Source: Oscillospiraceae bacterium (GTDB lineage: Bacteria > Bacillota > Clostridia > Oscillospirales > CAG-272). Taken from it: a DNA stretch of 60,838 nucleotides. Of this stretch, positions 52,248 to 60,838 are shown one piece after another (position 1 is the stretch's first letter; every line of letters starts with the position of its first letter). The notes under the pieces are model-generated. The model saw nothing but the letters and a program-made list of their open reading frames with translations. It did no database searches and was not told the origin of the DNA. The position numbers and the translations under genes are program-made. The stretch spans positions 252-61,089 of the forward strand of contig SVQI01000001.1 of the NCBI GenBank assembly GCA_015065455.1, read 5' to 3'.

Positions 52248-53429
52248 ATGAAACTGCTATTCAGAATGTTCATTAAAAATGCTGACGATACCACCGACCC
52301 CGCGGTTAGAAACGATTACGGCAAATTTACGGGAATTTTCGGAATTTGCTCAAACGCAGTACTTTTTCTTGTAAAAATTATTATAGGAACTATAACCTCG
52401 TCAATTTCGGTTACAGCCGACGCTATGAATAACCTTTGCGACGCGGGCTCGTCAGTTATTACGATGTTCGGCTTTAAGATTGCAGGAAAACCCGCCGATG
52501 CGAAACACCCCTACGGACATGCAAGAATGGAGTATATTTCGGGACTTATAGTTTCGTCACTCATTACGGCAATTGGTTTTGACCTGCTTATCGGCTCGGT
52601 GGAAAAGATTATTACCCCAACACAGACAAAACACTCACTGGTATCCGTTATAATACTTATTTCAACGGTGTTGGTAAAGCTTTTTCAGGGCGCCGTATAC
52701 CGCTCGGCAGGCAAGAGAATTAATTCTACCTCGCTTATTGCATCATCAACAGACAGTATAAACGACGTTATTTCAACGACGGTGGTAGTAATCGGAAGCG
52801 TGATTGGTCTTACAACCGGAATTACGCTCGACGGCTGGCTTGGAACTGCAGTTGCTCTGTTTGTAATTTATTCGGGAATTAAGCTTATTATTGAGACATC
52901 GGACCCACTTCTTGGCTCTGCTCCCGACGAATCGCTTGTTGAGGAATTGTCAGAAAAAATATTGAGCTACGACGGCGTTATCGGCATTCACGACCTCGTG
53001 GTGCATAATTATGGCTTTGGCAGATGCTTTGCATCGGTTCATGCAGAAGTACCCGCAAGTACGAACGTTATGATTAGCCACGATACTATTGATAATATTG
53101 AATTTGACGTTCTTGAATCTATGAATATACACCTCGTTATTCACCTCGACCCCGTTGAAACGGATAATCCAAAGATAAACGAGCTCAGACAGATTATCGA
53201 AAGCATCGTAAAATCAAAGAACGAACTAATTACGATGCACGATTTCAGAGTGGTGTTCGGTGATACTCATACAAATTTAATTTTTGACGTTAATCTTCCG
53301 TTCGATTATAAAGTAGACGACGATGAATTCTGCAGTATGATTACGAAAGACATAAGAAAAGTCAACCCAACTTACAATACTGTAATAACAGTAGACAGAA
53401 ATTATATGAATTCACGTAAAAAGAATTAA
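52248..53429 (+). CDS. Cation diffusion facilitator, probably manganese
   Basis: A 393-residue metal/proton antiporter with six helices and a C-terminal cytoplasmic ferredoxin-like domain (about 225-300), extended by about 85 further residues. In the second helix the metal site reads N-x3-D (MNNLCD) and in the fifth D-x3-D (TDSIND). This N-D-D-D set is, to my recollection, the pattern of manganese exporters such as pneumococcal MntE rather than the zinc type with histidine. Export of Mn2+ is therefore the best guess; iron is possible. Confidence 0.85.
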   Translation: MKLLFRMFIKNADDTTDPAVRNDYGKFTGIFGICSNAVLFLVKIIIGTITSSISVTADAMNNLCDAGSSVITMFGFKIAGKPADAKHPYGHARMEYISGLIVSSLITAIGFDLLIGSVEKIITPTQTKHSLVSVIILISTVLVKLFQGAVYRSAGKRINSTSLIASSTDSINDVISTTVVVIGSVIGLTTGITLDGWLGTAVALFVIYSGIKLIIETSDPLLGSAPDESLVEELSEKILSYDGVIGIHDLVVHNYGFGRCFASVHAEVPASTNVMISHDTIDNIEFDVLESMNIHLVIHLDPVETDNPKINELRQIIESIVKSKNELITMHDFRVVFGDTHTNLIFDVNLPFDYKVDDDEFCSMITKDIRKVNPTYNTVITVDRNYMNSRKKN

Positions 53430-53439
53430 CTAAACATAA

Positions 53440-53870
53440 TATAAGAGGGGCTTTTTGGAAAAAGCCCCTCTTTAACTCCCCAAAAACTTTTAAACAAATA
53501 ACCCATCTTCCGAAAACGAAGGGGGTGCAAAGGGGGGATAATCCCCCTTTGTCGTTTGTGGGGGAGGGGTTTATAGGGGCGGGGGAATCGAAATCCCCAC
53601 CCGCGAACCCCCAAAACTTACTTCGTGCGTTTCGGGGAACCCCGGCGCCCCTATATGCCTTCTTTGGTTACTTTCTTGGCACGCAAGAAAGTAACGTAAA
53701 AAAAGAAAAGACATTATTATTTAGATAAATAATACGTCTTAAAACAAAAAAACGCTTTCGCGTTTTTTTAAAAGGCACATATTGTTAGGAGCTTCGCTCC
53801 CGAACCCACACAAAAGGAGCGCTTTTGAAAAAGCGCCCTCTTGACTCCCTCAAAACTTTAATTAAACAAC
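53440..53870 (+). repeat. Mosaic intergenic repeat, copy E
   Basis: Located between the convergent CDF and pheT genes. It begins with a GGGGC...GCCCC hairpin (53445-53470) that can serve as the CDF terminator. The G/C-rich module follows, then the CGAAGTAAG module in inverted orientation relative to copies C and D (about 53605-53650). The conserved hairpin comes next (53667-53695, loop GCACG), then a variant AAACGC/GCGTTT palindrome, a GGAGC/GCTCC palindrome and a GCGC hairpin. No gene is seen. Confidence 0.85.
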
Positions 53871-53883
53871 GTTTATTGCAAAC

Positions 53884-53910
53884 AAAAAAGCTCCCAAAGG
53901 AGCTTTTTTT
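53884..53910. terminator. Terminator after pheT
   Basis: An 11-bp perfect stem AAAAAAGCTCC/GGAGCTTTTTT with loop CAAA works in both directions and lies ten bases from the pheT stop. Confidence 0.9.
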
Positions 53911-53919
53911 ATTTTACTT

Positions 53920-56304
53920 TTATGCTCTTAAAGTGATTCCGAGTTCTCTTTCAAGAAGCGTCAAAATCTTCTTTGTAGCTTTGTCTGCCTCTTCGTCAGT
54001 AAGAGTGTGGTCTGCCGAACGCATCGTTACTTTGAATGCAAGGCTCTTCATACCCTCGGGCACCTGTGCGCCTCTGTATACATCAAAGAGTTTTACATTT
54101 TCAACAAGCTTTCCGCCCGCCTTCTTCATAACCTTTTCAATAGAGCCAACCTCTACTTCTTCCGAACAAACGAACGCAAAGTCACGGGTCGATGCGGGGA
54201 ACTTGGGCAAGTGCTTATACTTTCTTTCAAAATTGCTGTTTTCAAGCAATTCGTTAAAGTCAATCTCTGCAACGTATACGGGACAGTCAACCCCATAGTT
54301 GTTTGCTACTTCGGGGTGGATTTCTCCGAATATACCGATAACCTTTCCGTCAGCAGTTACAACCTCAGCGCAACGTCCGGGATGGAATGTCGGGTCGTCA
54401 GACTTTGCCTTATAATCGCACTCAAATATTCCGCCATCTTCAAGTATAGCTTCAACCACACCCTTCATTCTGTAGAAATCGCCGTTTCCGTAGAAGCCTG
54501 CCATAACCTTGAACTTTTCTTCGGGGAGCTGTGTTATATCATCAGAGGGAATATAAATCTTTGCCATTTCGTAAAGTGAGACGCCTTCGGAATGGTGATT
54601 ATTGTTGTGCGCCAAAACTTCCATCATTGACGGAATTGCCGTCGTACGCATTACGCTCGTATCTTCGCCCAAGGGATTCGATATAACTACCGAATTTCTC
54701 TGCTTTGAATTTGCGGGAAGCGCAATTTTATCATAGTATTTGGGGCTGATAAACGAGAAAGTATATATTTCATCAAAGCCAAGCGAGCAAAGGAAATTAC
54801 AGAGTCTTCTTCTGTATGCCTGCGAAGTCGTAGGCAAGCCCGCCTTAACGTCGGATGCAAAAAGTGTTGATTCAATGGTGTTATATCCGTGAATTCTGAT
54901 TATTTCCTCGGCAATATCGTTCATACAAGCGATATCAATTCTGAAAGACGGTGAATAAATCATACCATTCTCAACCTTAAAGCCGAGTCTTTCGAGAATT
55001 TCCGTCATATATTTTTCATCAAGGTTTACACCGAGGAACTTGTTTATTCTCTCACATTCGAGAGGAAGTACAGTCTGTTCCCATTTCTTGCCGTAAACGT
55101 CAATAATTCCGTCAACAACTTCACCCGCGCCAAGCATTTCAACGAGCTCGCAAGCTCTGTTAAGAGCTTCAAGTGTCATCTCAGGGTCAAGTCCCTTTTC
55201 AAAACGCGCCGAGCTTTCCGTTCTCATACCGCAATCTCTTGCAGTAGTTCTTACGGATGCGCCCATAAAGTTTGCAGATTCAAACACAACCGAAGTAGTT
55301 GTATCTTTAATTTCACTGTTTGCTCCACCCATAACACCTGCCAATGCAACAGCCTTCTTTTCGTCGGCTATAACGAGCATATCCGATGTGAGCGTATGGT
55401 CTTTGTCGTCAAGTGATTTGAACACTTCACCCTCTGCGGCAGTTCTTACTACAATTTTGCTTCCGTCAAGACAAGCATAATCAAACGCGTGCATAGGCTG
55501 ACCGTATTCAAGCATTACGTAGTTTGTAATATCAACTATATTGTTTATAGGTCTTACGCCTGCCGCGCGAAGACGCATACGAAGCCAAAGCGGAGAAGGC
55601 TCAATCTTTACGTTCTTAACGTATCTTGCAGAATATCTGGGGCATTTTTCCGTATCCTTTACCTCAACGGAAATATAGTTTTCAACGTTGTCTCCCGAGC
55701 CCTTGACCTCAGGCTTATGATATACAGCGGGAAGATTGAACGAAGCTGCCGTCTCTCTTGCAAGACCAATTACCGAAAGGCAATCGGGGCGGTTGCTTGT
55801 AATTTCAAATTCAACGACTGTGTCTTCTATCTGAAGCAATTCTTTTACGTCGTCACCCGGAGCGCAGTCCTCTTTAAGAATAAGAATACCGTCTTCAATT
55901 GCATAGGGCATATCGTTAAGAGTAAGTCCAAGCTCGGCAATTGAACAGAACATACCGTTCGATTCAATTCCTCTCATCTTAGTCTTCTTGATTTCTCCGC
56001 CCATAACGTGCGCGGGCGCTACAGCAACAGGAACTAATGCTCCCTCAAATACGTTTGTAGCGGCAGTAATAATCTGAGTATCCGTACCCGTTCCGATATC
56101 GACCTGACATACTACCAAACGGTCAGCATCGGGGTGGCGTTCGATTTTCTTTATAAGTCCGACCTTAACATTCTGAACCTCTTCACCGAGAATTTCATAA
56201 CCTTCAACCTTCGAGCCTGTATCAGTCATAACGTCGGAATAGTGCTTGGGGTCTGTATTTAAAGAAGGAACAAACTCCTTCAGCCAATTCATAGGTAAAT
56301 TCAT
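53920..56304 (-). CDS. pheT: Phenylalanine-tRNA ligase beta subunit
   Basis: With PheS it charges tRNA-Phe. Its 794 residues show the N-terminal OB-fold tRNA-binding domain (about 40-150, VGLIKKIERHPDADRLVVCQVD), the B3/B4 editing domain (about 210-380), the B5 domain (about 400-475), the catalytic-like core and the C-terminal ferredoxin-fold anticodon-binding domain (about 700-794, SLAFKVTMRSADHTLTDEEAD). It follows pheS by 32 bp under the same T-box leader. Confidence 0.97.
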   Translation of the reverse strand: MNLPMNWLKEFVPSLNTDPKHYSDVMTDTGSKVEGYEILGEEVQNVKVGLIKKIERHPDADRLVVCQVDIGTGTDTQIITAATNVFEGALVPVAVAPAHVMGGEIKKTKMRGIESNGMFCSIAELGLTLNDMPYAIEDGILILKEDCAPGDDVKELLQIEDTVVEFEITSNRPDCLSVIGLARETAASFNLPAVYHKPEVKGSGDNVENYISVEVKDTEKCPRYSARYVKNVKIEPSPLWLRMRLRAAGVRPINNIVDITNYVMLEYGQPMHAFDYACLDGSKIVVRTAAEGEVFKSLDDKDHTLTSDMLVIADEKKAVALAGVMGGANSEIKDTTTSVVFESANFMGASVRTTARDCGMRTESSARFEKGLDPEMTLEALNRACELVEMLGAGEVVDGIIDVYGKKWEQTVLPLECERINKFLGVNLDEKYMTEILERLGFKVENGMIYSPSFRIDIACMNDIAEEIIRIHGYNTIESTLFASDVKAGLPTTSQAYRRRLCNFLCSLGFDEIYTFSFISPKYYDKIALPANSKQRNSVVISNPLGEDTSVMRTTAIPSMMEVLAHNNNHHSEGVSLYEMAKIYIPSDDITQLPEEKFKVMAGFYGNGDFYRMKGVVEAILEDGGIFECDYKAKSDDPTFHPGRCAEVVTADGKVIGIFGEIHPEVANNYGVDCPVYVAEIDFNELLENSNFERKYKHLPKFPASTRDFAFVCSEEVEVGSIEKVMKKAGGKLVENVKLFDVYRGAQVPEGMKSLAFKVTMRSADHTLTDEEADKATKKILTLLERELGITLRA

Positions 56305-56336
56305 TATTTACACCTCTCTCTTCTGATTACAGCCGA

Positions 56337-57350
56337 TTAAAACTGGTTAAGAAAACGAACGTCGTTTTCGTAAAGCAATCTCATATCGTCCATACCGTAT
56401 TTGCACATCGTAATTCTTTCAATACCCATACCAAAAGCAAAGCCCGAATATACCTCAGGGTCAATTCCGCAGTTGCTCAATACGTAGGGGTGTACCATTC
56501 CGGCACCGAGAATTTCTATCCAGCCCTCGCCCTTACATACACGACAGCCCTTGCCGCCGCACACGAAACAGCTTACGTCAACCTCAGCTGACGGCTCTGT
56601 AAACGGGAAGTGGTGGGGACGAAAACGAATCTTTGTTTCAGGACCAAACATCTTCTGTGCAAAAAGCTCAAGAGTTCCCTTAAGGTCACCCATTGTTATA
56701 CCCTTATCAACAACCAAGCCCTCAAGCTGATGGAACATAGGTGAGTGTGTCGCGTCAACAGCGTCTGAACGGTATACTCGTCCGGGAGAAATAACTCTTA
56801 TCGGGGGCTTCTGCTTTTCCATCGCTCTTACCTGTACGGGAGAGGTCTGCGAACGGAGAAGTATATTGTTTGTTATATAGAAAGTATCCTGTGTATCTCT
56901 TGCGGGATGGTTTTCGGGAATGTTCAAAGCCTGGAAGTTGTAATAATCATATTCAACCTCAGGTCCTTCGATTATATCAAAGCCCATGCCGAGAAAGATA
57001 TCCCACATTTCCATCTCAACCTTTGCCAAAGGATGTCTTTTTCCAACCTTGACAGCGTTTCCGGGAGCGGTAACGTCGAGCTTTTCTTTCATAAACTTCA
57101 TCTTCATCTGTTCTTTTTTCTGCTCTTCCGCCTTAACGGCAATAGCATTTTCAATGAAGAAACGAACGTCGTTTGCAAGCTGTCCAACGATAGGTCTTTC
57201 CTCTGCGGACAAAGCGCCCATTCCTCTCAACACCGAAGTAAGCTCTCCCTTTTTGCCGAGATAGCGTATTCTTAATTCTTCAAGATTAACATCGGACTGC
57301 TGAAGTAAAGTTTCTACCTCTTTCCTGATGTTTTCAAGCTTTTCTCTCAT
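56337..57350 (-). CDS. pheS: Phenylalanine-tRNA ligase alpha subunit
   Basis: The catalytic subunit of the class II enzyme. The N-terminal coiled-coil arm (about 1-85), motif 1-2 region ([11 protein letters not shown], then [17 protein letters not shown]) and motif 3 ([13 protein letters not shown]) are intact. The 337 residues are of normal length. A cysteine-rich insertion ([17 protein letters not shown]) within the core is a normal feature of many bacterial PheS proteins. Confidence 0.97.
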   Translation of the reverse strand: MREKLENIRKEVETLLQQSDVNLEELRIRYLGKKGELTSVLRGMGALSAEERPIVGQLANDVRFFIENAIAVKAEEQKKEQMKMKFMKEKLDVTAPGNAVKVGKRHPLAKVEMEMWDIFLGMGFDIIEGPEVEYDYYNFQALNIPENHPARDTQDTFYITNNILLRSQTSPVQVRAMEKQKPPIRVISPGRVYRSDAVDATHSPMFHQLEGLVVDKGITMGDLKGTLELFAQKMFGPETKIRFRPHHFPFTEPSAEVDVSCFVCGGKGCRVCKGEGWIEILGAGMVHPYVLSNCGIDPEVYSGFAFGMGIERITMCKYGMDDMRLLYENDVRFLNQF

Positions 57351-57448
57351 TCTTTAATCACTCCAAATTTTTATATGTTATTTTTTATTTTTAACTTAAA
57401 TTAAATGAAAACGACCTCATCTGTCGCACCGCATTATGAACAATAAAC

Positions 57449-57733
57449 AAAAAAGTCTTTCATCCTCTGTAAAAGGACGAAAGACTAAAGTTTTCCGCGG
57501 TACCACCTTTATTTATGCATAAAGCAAACACTTTACAAGGCATATAACGGTGCCTAACTCATATACCGTAACGGACTACTGTATTTTTTCACCCGTTCCG
57601 CTCGGAAGCGAAATGCGTCAGATTGCCGACACAAGATTACTTACAGCCTAAAAGGTAATCCTCTCTGTGTGTGCCTTTTTGCAACACGCTGAACTTCTTC
57701 AATGCGTTTTTATTTACTTATTCAATTAAAGCA
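57449..57733 (-). promoter_or_regulatory. T-box leader of pheST
   Basis: The minus-strand leader contains the canonical T-box AAGGTGGTACCGCGG (57495-57509). A terminator hairpin (AGTCTTTCGTCC...GGATGAAAGACT with a U run, 57449-57486) follows. Stem I shows the GAAGAAG and AGAGAG elements. A UUC at 57610-57612, followed by a purine, sits where the specifier loop is expected. It should sense uncharged tRNA-Phe and let transcription proceed. Confidence 0.93.
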
Positions 57734-57739
57734 CCGAGT

Positions 57740-57768
57740 ATTATATCACACACCCAAAAAAATTGCAA
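57740..57768 (-). promoter_or_regulatory. Promoter of the pheST operon
   Basis: TTGCAA (57763-57768) and TATAAT (57740-57745) are separated by 17 bp on the minus strand. Confidence 0.8.
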
Positions 57769-57799
57769 GTGTTTTGACAAAAATCTTCTTTATACTAAT

Positions 57800-58681
57800 T
57801 TATATGCTAATCCTATACATTTGATTGAGCCTTATCGGATAGTATGACAGCTTTGCTTTTCTGAGCCCCTCTATTCCGAGGTCCTCTTCTCTGTTTATAT
57901 ATTCGGCGTCATGAAAACCGTATTTTGCAAAGCTGTTATTTACAAAAGCATAGCTTCCGTCGTACTCTCTATCAGCTTTTTCAAAATGTATATCAGCCGT
58001 ATTTTCGTTTATCATAGAGCCTATCGAATACGCAACGTACTTTCCGTCAACGGTAATCACACAGCCCCTCAATTTTAACTCCGAAAAATTATCGATAGCA
58101 AGCTTTATTGCCTCATACTCCTGTTTCGGACTGTTTTCTATCTTCCAGAACAAATGCTCCGCGCACTCTCTTAAAATATGCAGATTTTCTTCGTTTATTT
58201 CAATATATTCGCTTTCGTATTGCTTATTAAATTTTGAAATATGGTTTCTTTTTGCGTGATATTTCTTTCCCTCGAGTAATGCTAAATCTTTTTGGCTGTA
58301 CACGTATTCACACTTGCCGTCGAGTGTTTTTATTTTTGCATCGGGGTAATATTCACGTATTTTTTCGGCCGTATCCGCAGTCAAGGGCATAAATGATATA
58401 TCACCTTCAACTGTATCCAATATATATTCTACCGTTTCTTTAATGCTTGACTCAAGCCCTCTCGGGAAATATATTACGTTCTTTCCACTGTCAGACGTTC
58501 CCTTGGCAACGACGTTGCCGTTTATTAAAGAGTAACGCGTATTGTAATAATCCTTCCACAAAAACAGTGACGTAAACCCGAACATAGCTATTCCGTCAGG
58601 GTTGCTTCCGTTTTCTATAAACACGTCTTGGGAAGTTATATCAATTATATTCCATTCCGTTTTGCTTGCGGCTTTTACCAT
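57800..58681 (-). CDS. DUF2156 (GNAT-like) protein
   Basis: The 293-residue protein is related to the soluble acyltransferase domain of lysylphosphatidylglycerol synthases. Hallmarks are the N-terminal GFTSLFLWKDYY, the middle KKYHAKRNHISKFNKQY and the C-terminal ADIHFEKADREYDGSYAFVN and YINREEDLGIEGLRKAKLSYYP. The frame is open to 58705, but the ATG at 58681 follows GAGGA by nine bases. It has no membrane domain, so it probably transfers an acyl or aminoacyl group to an unknown soluble acceptor. Confidence 0.8.
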   Translation of the reverse strand: MVKAASKTEWNIIDITSQDVFIENGSNPDGIAMFGFTSLFLWKDYYNTRYSLINGNVVAKGTSDSGKNVIYFPRGLESSIKETVEYILDTVEGDISFMPLTADTAEKIREYYPDAKIKTLDGKCEYVYSQKDLALLEGKKYHAKRNHISKFNKQYESEYIEINEENLHILRECAEHLFWKIENSPKQEYEAIKLAIDNFSELKLRGCVITVDGKYVAYSIGSMINENTADIHFEKADREYDGSYAFVNNSFAKYGFHDAEYINREEDLGIEGLRKAKLSYYPIRLNQMYRISI

Positions 58682-58794
58682 CAATAGTTTTCCTCGCGTA
58701 AACAAATTTTCATATATTATACACTATGGAAAGTAATTATTTTTCCGACTTCAAAAAAAATTAACATTTTTTTGGAAAAAATATCGGTAAGCTA

Positions 58795-58823
58795 TTGAAA
58801 ATTTAATTTCATTGTGTTATAAT
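58795..58823 (+). promoter_or_regulatory. Promoter of rpmE
   Basis: TTGAAA (58795-58800) and TATAAT (58818-58823) are separated by 17 bp, about 45 bp upstream of the start. Confidence 0.85.
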
Positions 58824-58865
58824 ACAATGCAATATGTAAAAAACTGATAAAAGAGGTATAGTACA

Positions 58866-59069
58866 ATGAAAACAGCTATTCAGCCCGATTATAAAGAATC
58901 CACCATCAGATGTGCTTGTGGTGCTGAAGTAAAGACTCGTTCAACAAAGGGCGATATGCGTGTTGAAATTTGCTCAAAATGCCACCCCTTCTATACAGGC
59001 AAACAGAAGTTTGTTGATGCAGGCGGTCGCGTTGACAAGTTCAAACAGCGCTTGAACAAGGCAAAATAA
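58866..59069 (+). CDS. rpmE: 50S ribosomal protein L31, zinc-binding type
   Basis: A 67-residue ribosomal protein of the zinc-containing form, with C16, C18, C37 and C40 as ligands. The typical [24 protein letters not shown] core is split by no insertion. It stands alone between its promoter and terminator. Confidence 0.97.
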   Translation: MKTAIQPDYKESTIRCACGAEVKTRSTKGDMRVEICSKCHPFYTGKQKFVDAGGRVDKFKQRLNKAK

Positions 59070-59088
59070 TTGACCTTGGACTAACAAC

Positions 59089-59130
59089 GGGTAAGATGTA
59101 TTTTTTGCACATCTTGCCCTTTTTGTTTTT
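59089..59130 (+). terminator. Terminator of rpmE
   Basis: An 11-bp stem GGGTAAGATGT/ACATCTTGCCC with one U-G pair is followed by a long T tract. Confidence 0.85.
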
Positions 59131-59180
59131 CCAAAAACAATACTGTACTTTTAAAAAATTCAATTAAAATTGAGGTATTT

Positions 59181-60479
59181 ATGCCCGAATTTAATATTTT
59201 TAACGATAACCAAAACGAAGAGAAAACAAAAGCCGTTCTTGTAACGGCAATTTTTCGCGGAGACGATAAGGACGAAGCCGAGATATCACTTGACGAGCTT
59301 GAAAGACTGCTTGAAACGGCGGGCGGAGAGTGCGTTGCAAGAATGACACAGATAAAAACGTCAGCCGATCCCGCCACCTATATCGGAAGCGGTAAAATCA
59401 AGGAGTTATCCGAGCTTTGCAAAAATAACGGTGCGACGCTTGTTGTATTTGACACCGAGCTTTCTCCGTCACAGATAAGAAATATTGAAAACGAGGTAAA
59501 TTCTGACGACAGCGAAATATTCGTTATAGACAGAAGTATGCTTATTCTCGATATTTTTGCTCTTCACGCTAAGACGGGAGAAGGTAAGCTTCAGGTCGAA
59601 CTCGCTCTCTTAAAATATACGACTCCCAGACTTACGGGTAAGGGATTACAGCTTTCAAGACAGGGCGGCGGTATCGGTACTCGAGGCCCCGGTGAATCCA
59701 AGCTTGAAAGCGACAAACGACACATCAAACGCCGTATGGACGCTCTTGAAGACGAGCTTGAAATTCTTGAAAAAAACAGAAGCGTTCAGAGAAAACAGCG
59801 TGACAAATCAGGCCTCTACAAAATTGCTATCGCGGGGTATACGAACGCGGGAAAAAGCACGTTCTTAAACTACCTCACGGGTGCCGGAATATTGGCTGAA
59901 AATAAGCTTTTTGCCACCCTTGACCCCACCACGAGAAAATACGAGCTGCCGTCGGGTAATGAGATATTGCTCACCGACACGGTAGGATTTATCAGAAATC
60001 TTCCTCACCATCTTATAAAGGCATTCCGTTCAACGCTTGACGAAGTCGTTTATTCGGACTGCGTGTTAGTTATGATAGACGCATCAGAACCCGAATGTCA
60101 CAAACAGCTTTCGGTTACTGAAAATCTTCTTGATGAGCTTGGTGCTTCGGGAAAGCCTATTTTATACGTGTACAACAAATGCGACGTAGAAACCGATATT
60201 ATGCCTAAAATTAAGCAAGATGCAGGAGATAACAATATTTTCTTTATTTCGTCTGTTACGGGCGAGGGCATAGACAAGCTTATTTCAAGGATAGAGGAAT
60301 ATGCAAACGACGGAAAGACCGATGAAACGTTCTTGTTCCCTCATAACGACCAATCCTTGATAAACGTTTTGTATAAAAATGCAGTTATTCTCTCTACCGA
60401 CTATCTTGCCGAGGGAGTAAAGATTTCGGCTACGGTAGACGCTAAAACCAAAGGAATACTGTCAAAATATTTAATATAG
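59181..60479 (+). CDS. hflX: GTPase HflX
   Basis: HflX is a ribosome-associated GTPase involved in ribosome rescue and splitting under stress. Its 432 residues have the N-terminal HflX domain (about 15-195, with GGGIGTRGPGESKLE at 172-186), a coiled linker, and the G domain with the P-loop GYTNAGKS (219-226), DTVG (266-269) and NKCD. A short C-terminal domain follows. A GAGGT ribosome-binding site precedes the ATG. The next gene starts 13 bp downstream. Confidence 0.97.
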   Translation: MPEFNIFNDNQNEEKTKAVLVTAIFRGDDKDEAEISLDELERLLETAGGECVARMTQIKTSADPATYIGSGKIKELSELCKNNGATLVVFDTELSPSQIRNIENEVNSDDSEIFVIDRSMLILDIFALHAKTGEGKLQVELALLKYTTPRLTGKGLQLSRQGGGIGTRGPGESKLESDKRHIKRRMDALEDELEILEKNRSVQRKQRDKSGLYKIAIAGYTNAGKSTFLNYLTGAGILAENKLFATLDPTTRKYELPSGNEILLTDTVGFIRNLPHHLIKAFRSTLDEVVYSDCVLVMIDASEPECHKQLSVTENLLDELGASGKPILYVYNKCDVETDIMPKIKQDAGDNNIFFISSVTGEGIDKLISRIEEYANDGKTDETFLFPHNDQSLINVLYKNAVILSTDYLAEGVKISATVDAKTKGILSKYLI

Positions 60480-60492
60480 GCGGTTTTTGTCT

Positions 60493-60838
60493 ATGAAAGA
60501 AAATAAGACCAACGAAAAAGAAAACCTATATACAACGCTGGGCGGCGAAGGCTTTTTTGAAATTGTAATTGACAAATCTACCTTCCTCGGATACGCCAAA
60601 AGAGTAACTGTCGAGTCTGACGCGGTTGAATTTATCAACAAGATAAAAAAGAAACATTCCGACGCAAGACATAACGTATATGCTTACGTTTTGAAGGACA
60701 CGAATACGACCCGATACAGCGACGACGGAGAGCCTGCGGGGACGGCAGGTATGCCCGTTCTTGACGTTATAAGAAAGACGGGATTTACCGATGCTGTTAT
60801 TGTGGTAACGAGATACTTCGGCGGAATATTGCTCGGCA
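60493..60838 (+). CDS. YigZ/IMPACT family protein, truncated by window end
   Basis: The first 115 codons are present and the frame runs off the window. The family signature is clear: FLGYAKRVT, HSDARHNVYAYVL, YSDDGEPAGTAGMPVLDVI and VTRYFGGILLG. The family is linked to translation/ribosome quality in bacteria and to the N-terminal domain of eukaryotic IMPACT. The molecular role is unsettled. It probably forms an operon with hflX. Confidence 0.93.
   Translation, partial: MKENKTNEKENLYTTLGGEGFFEIVIDKSTFLGYAKRVTVESDAVEFINKIKKKHSDARHNVYAYVLKDTNTTRYSDDGEPAGTAGMPVLDVIRKTGFTDAVIVVTRYFGGILLG

Noticed and set aside
57449..57733. The pheST leader as a novel element
   Set aside because: It is a standard T-box with recognisable T-box sequence, terminator and a UUC specifier.

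Overview
The window looks like a chromosomal segment of a low-GC, spore-forming anaerobe of the Bacillota, class Clostridia (gut Oscillospirales/Eubacteriales-like; the exact family cannot be fixed from sequence alone). Supporting signs are the sporulation genes gpr and spoIIP, an Rnf complex, a T-box leader in front of pheST, PQTG-type sortase signals, DUF4364 and DUF5696 proteins, and sigma-A promoters of TTGACA-17-TATAAT type. Most genes lie on the minus strand.

Layout. 1-5.9 kb: a membrane-anchored trigger-factor-like peptidyl-prolyl isomerase and two related sortase-anchored surface proteins, the larger with a duplicated domain joined by a long Thr-Ala linker. 6-11.6 kb: the Rnf operon, transcribed rnfC-D-G-E-A-B. 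11.7-12 kb: tRNA-Met and tRNA-Glu on the plus strand. 13.3-22.3 kb: a pyrimidine operon pyrC-carB-pyrK-pyrD-pyrF-pyrE-pyrB-pyrI with an attenuator-like leader and no carA. 23.3-33.4 kb: two radical-SAM family genes, rlmB with a large protein that resembles a P-type ATPase lacking its catalytic motifs, a zinc ribbon protein, a sigma factor, a DUF4364 protein and an orphan peptide-binding lipoprotein. 33.5-35.6 kb: gpr and spoIIP. 36-48.4 kb: a seven-gene minus-strand locus with four ABC permeases, one very large binding protein, a DUF5696 protein and a beta-propeller/TPR/YIP1 membrane protein, but no ATPase. 48.9-53.4 kb: a pyridoxamine-kinase-like gene, three small uncharacterised genes, a phosphodiesterase, a membrane protein and a CDF metal transporter. 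53.9-57.8 kb: pheST with its T-box. 57.8 kb to the end: a DUF2156 protein, rpmE, hflX and the start of a YigZ-family gene.

Five intergenic spaces carry a mosaic, hairpin-rich dispersed repeat built from the same modules. Each copy contains a 12-bp-stem hairpin in the same orientation, and each sits against the 3' end of a minus-strand gene. Together with a short MITE-like inverted repeat they account for most of the long non-coding DNA.

The least conventional content is: the pseudo-P-type ATPase (25.9-28.7 kb); the DUF5696/YIP1/ABC locus with its leader hairpin and nearby operator-like repeats; the pyr leader, where a 14-codon reading frame contains the strand that could disrupt the terminator; and the mosaic repeats. 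Start codons were revised where promoter and ribosome-binding-site positions demanded it (GTG at 1265, TTG at 11494 and several internal ATGs).
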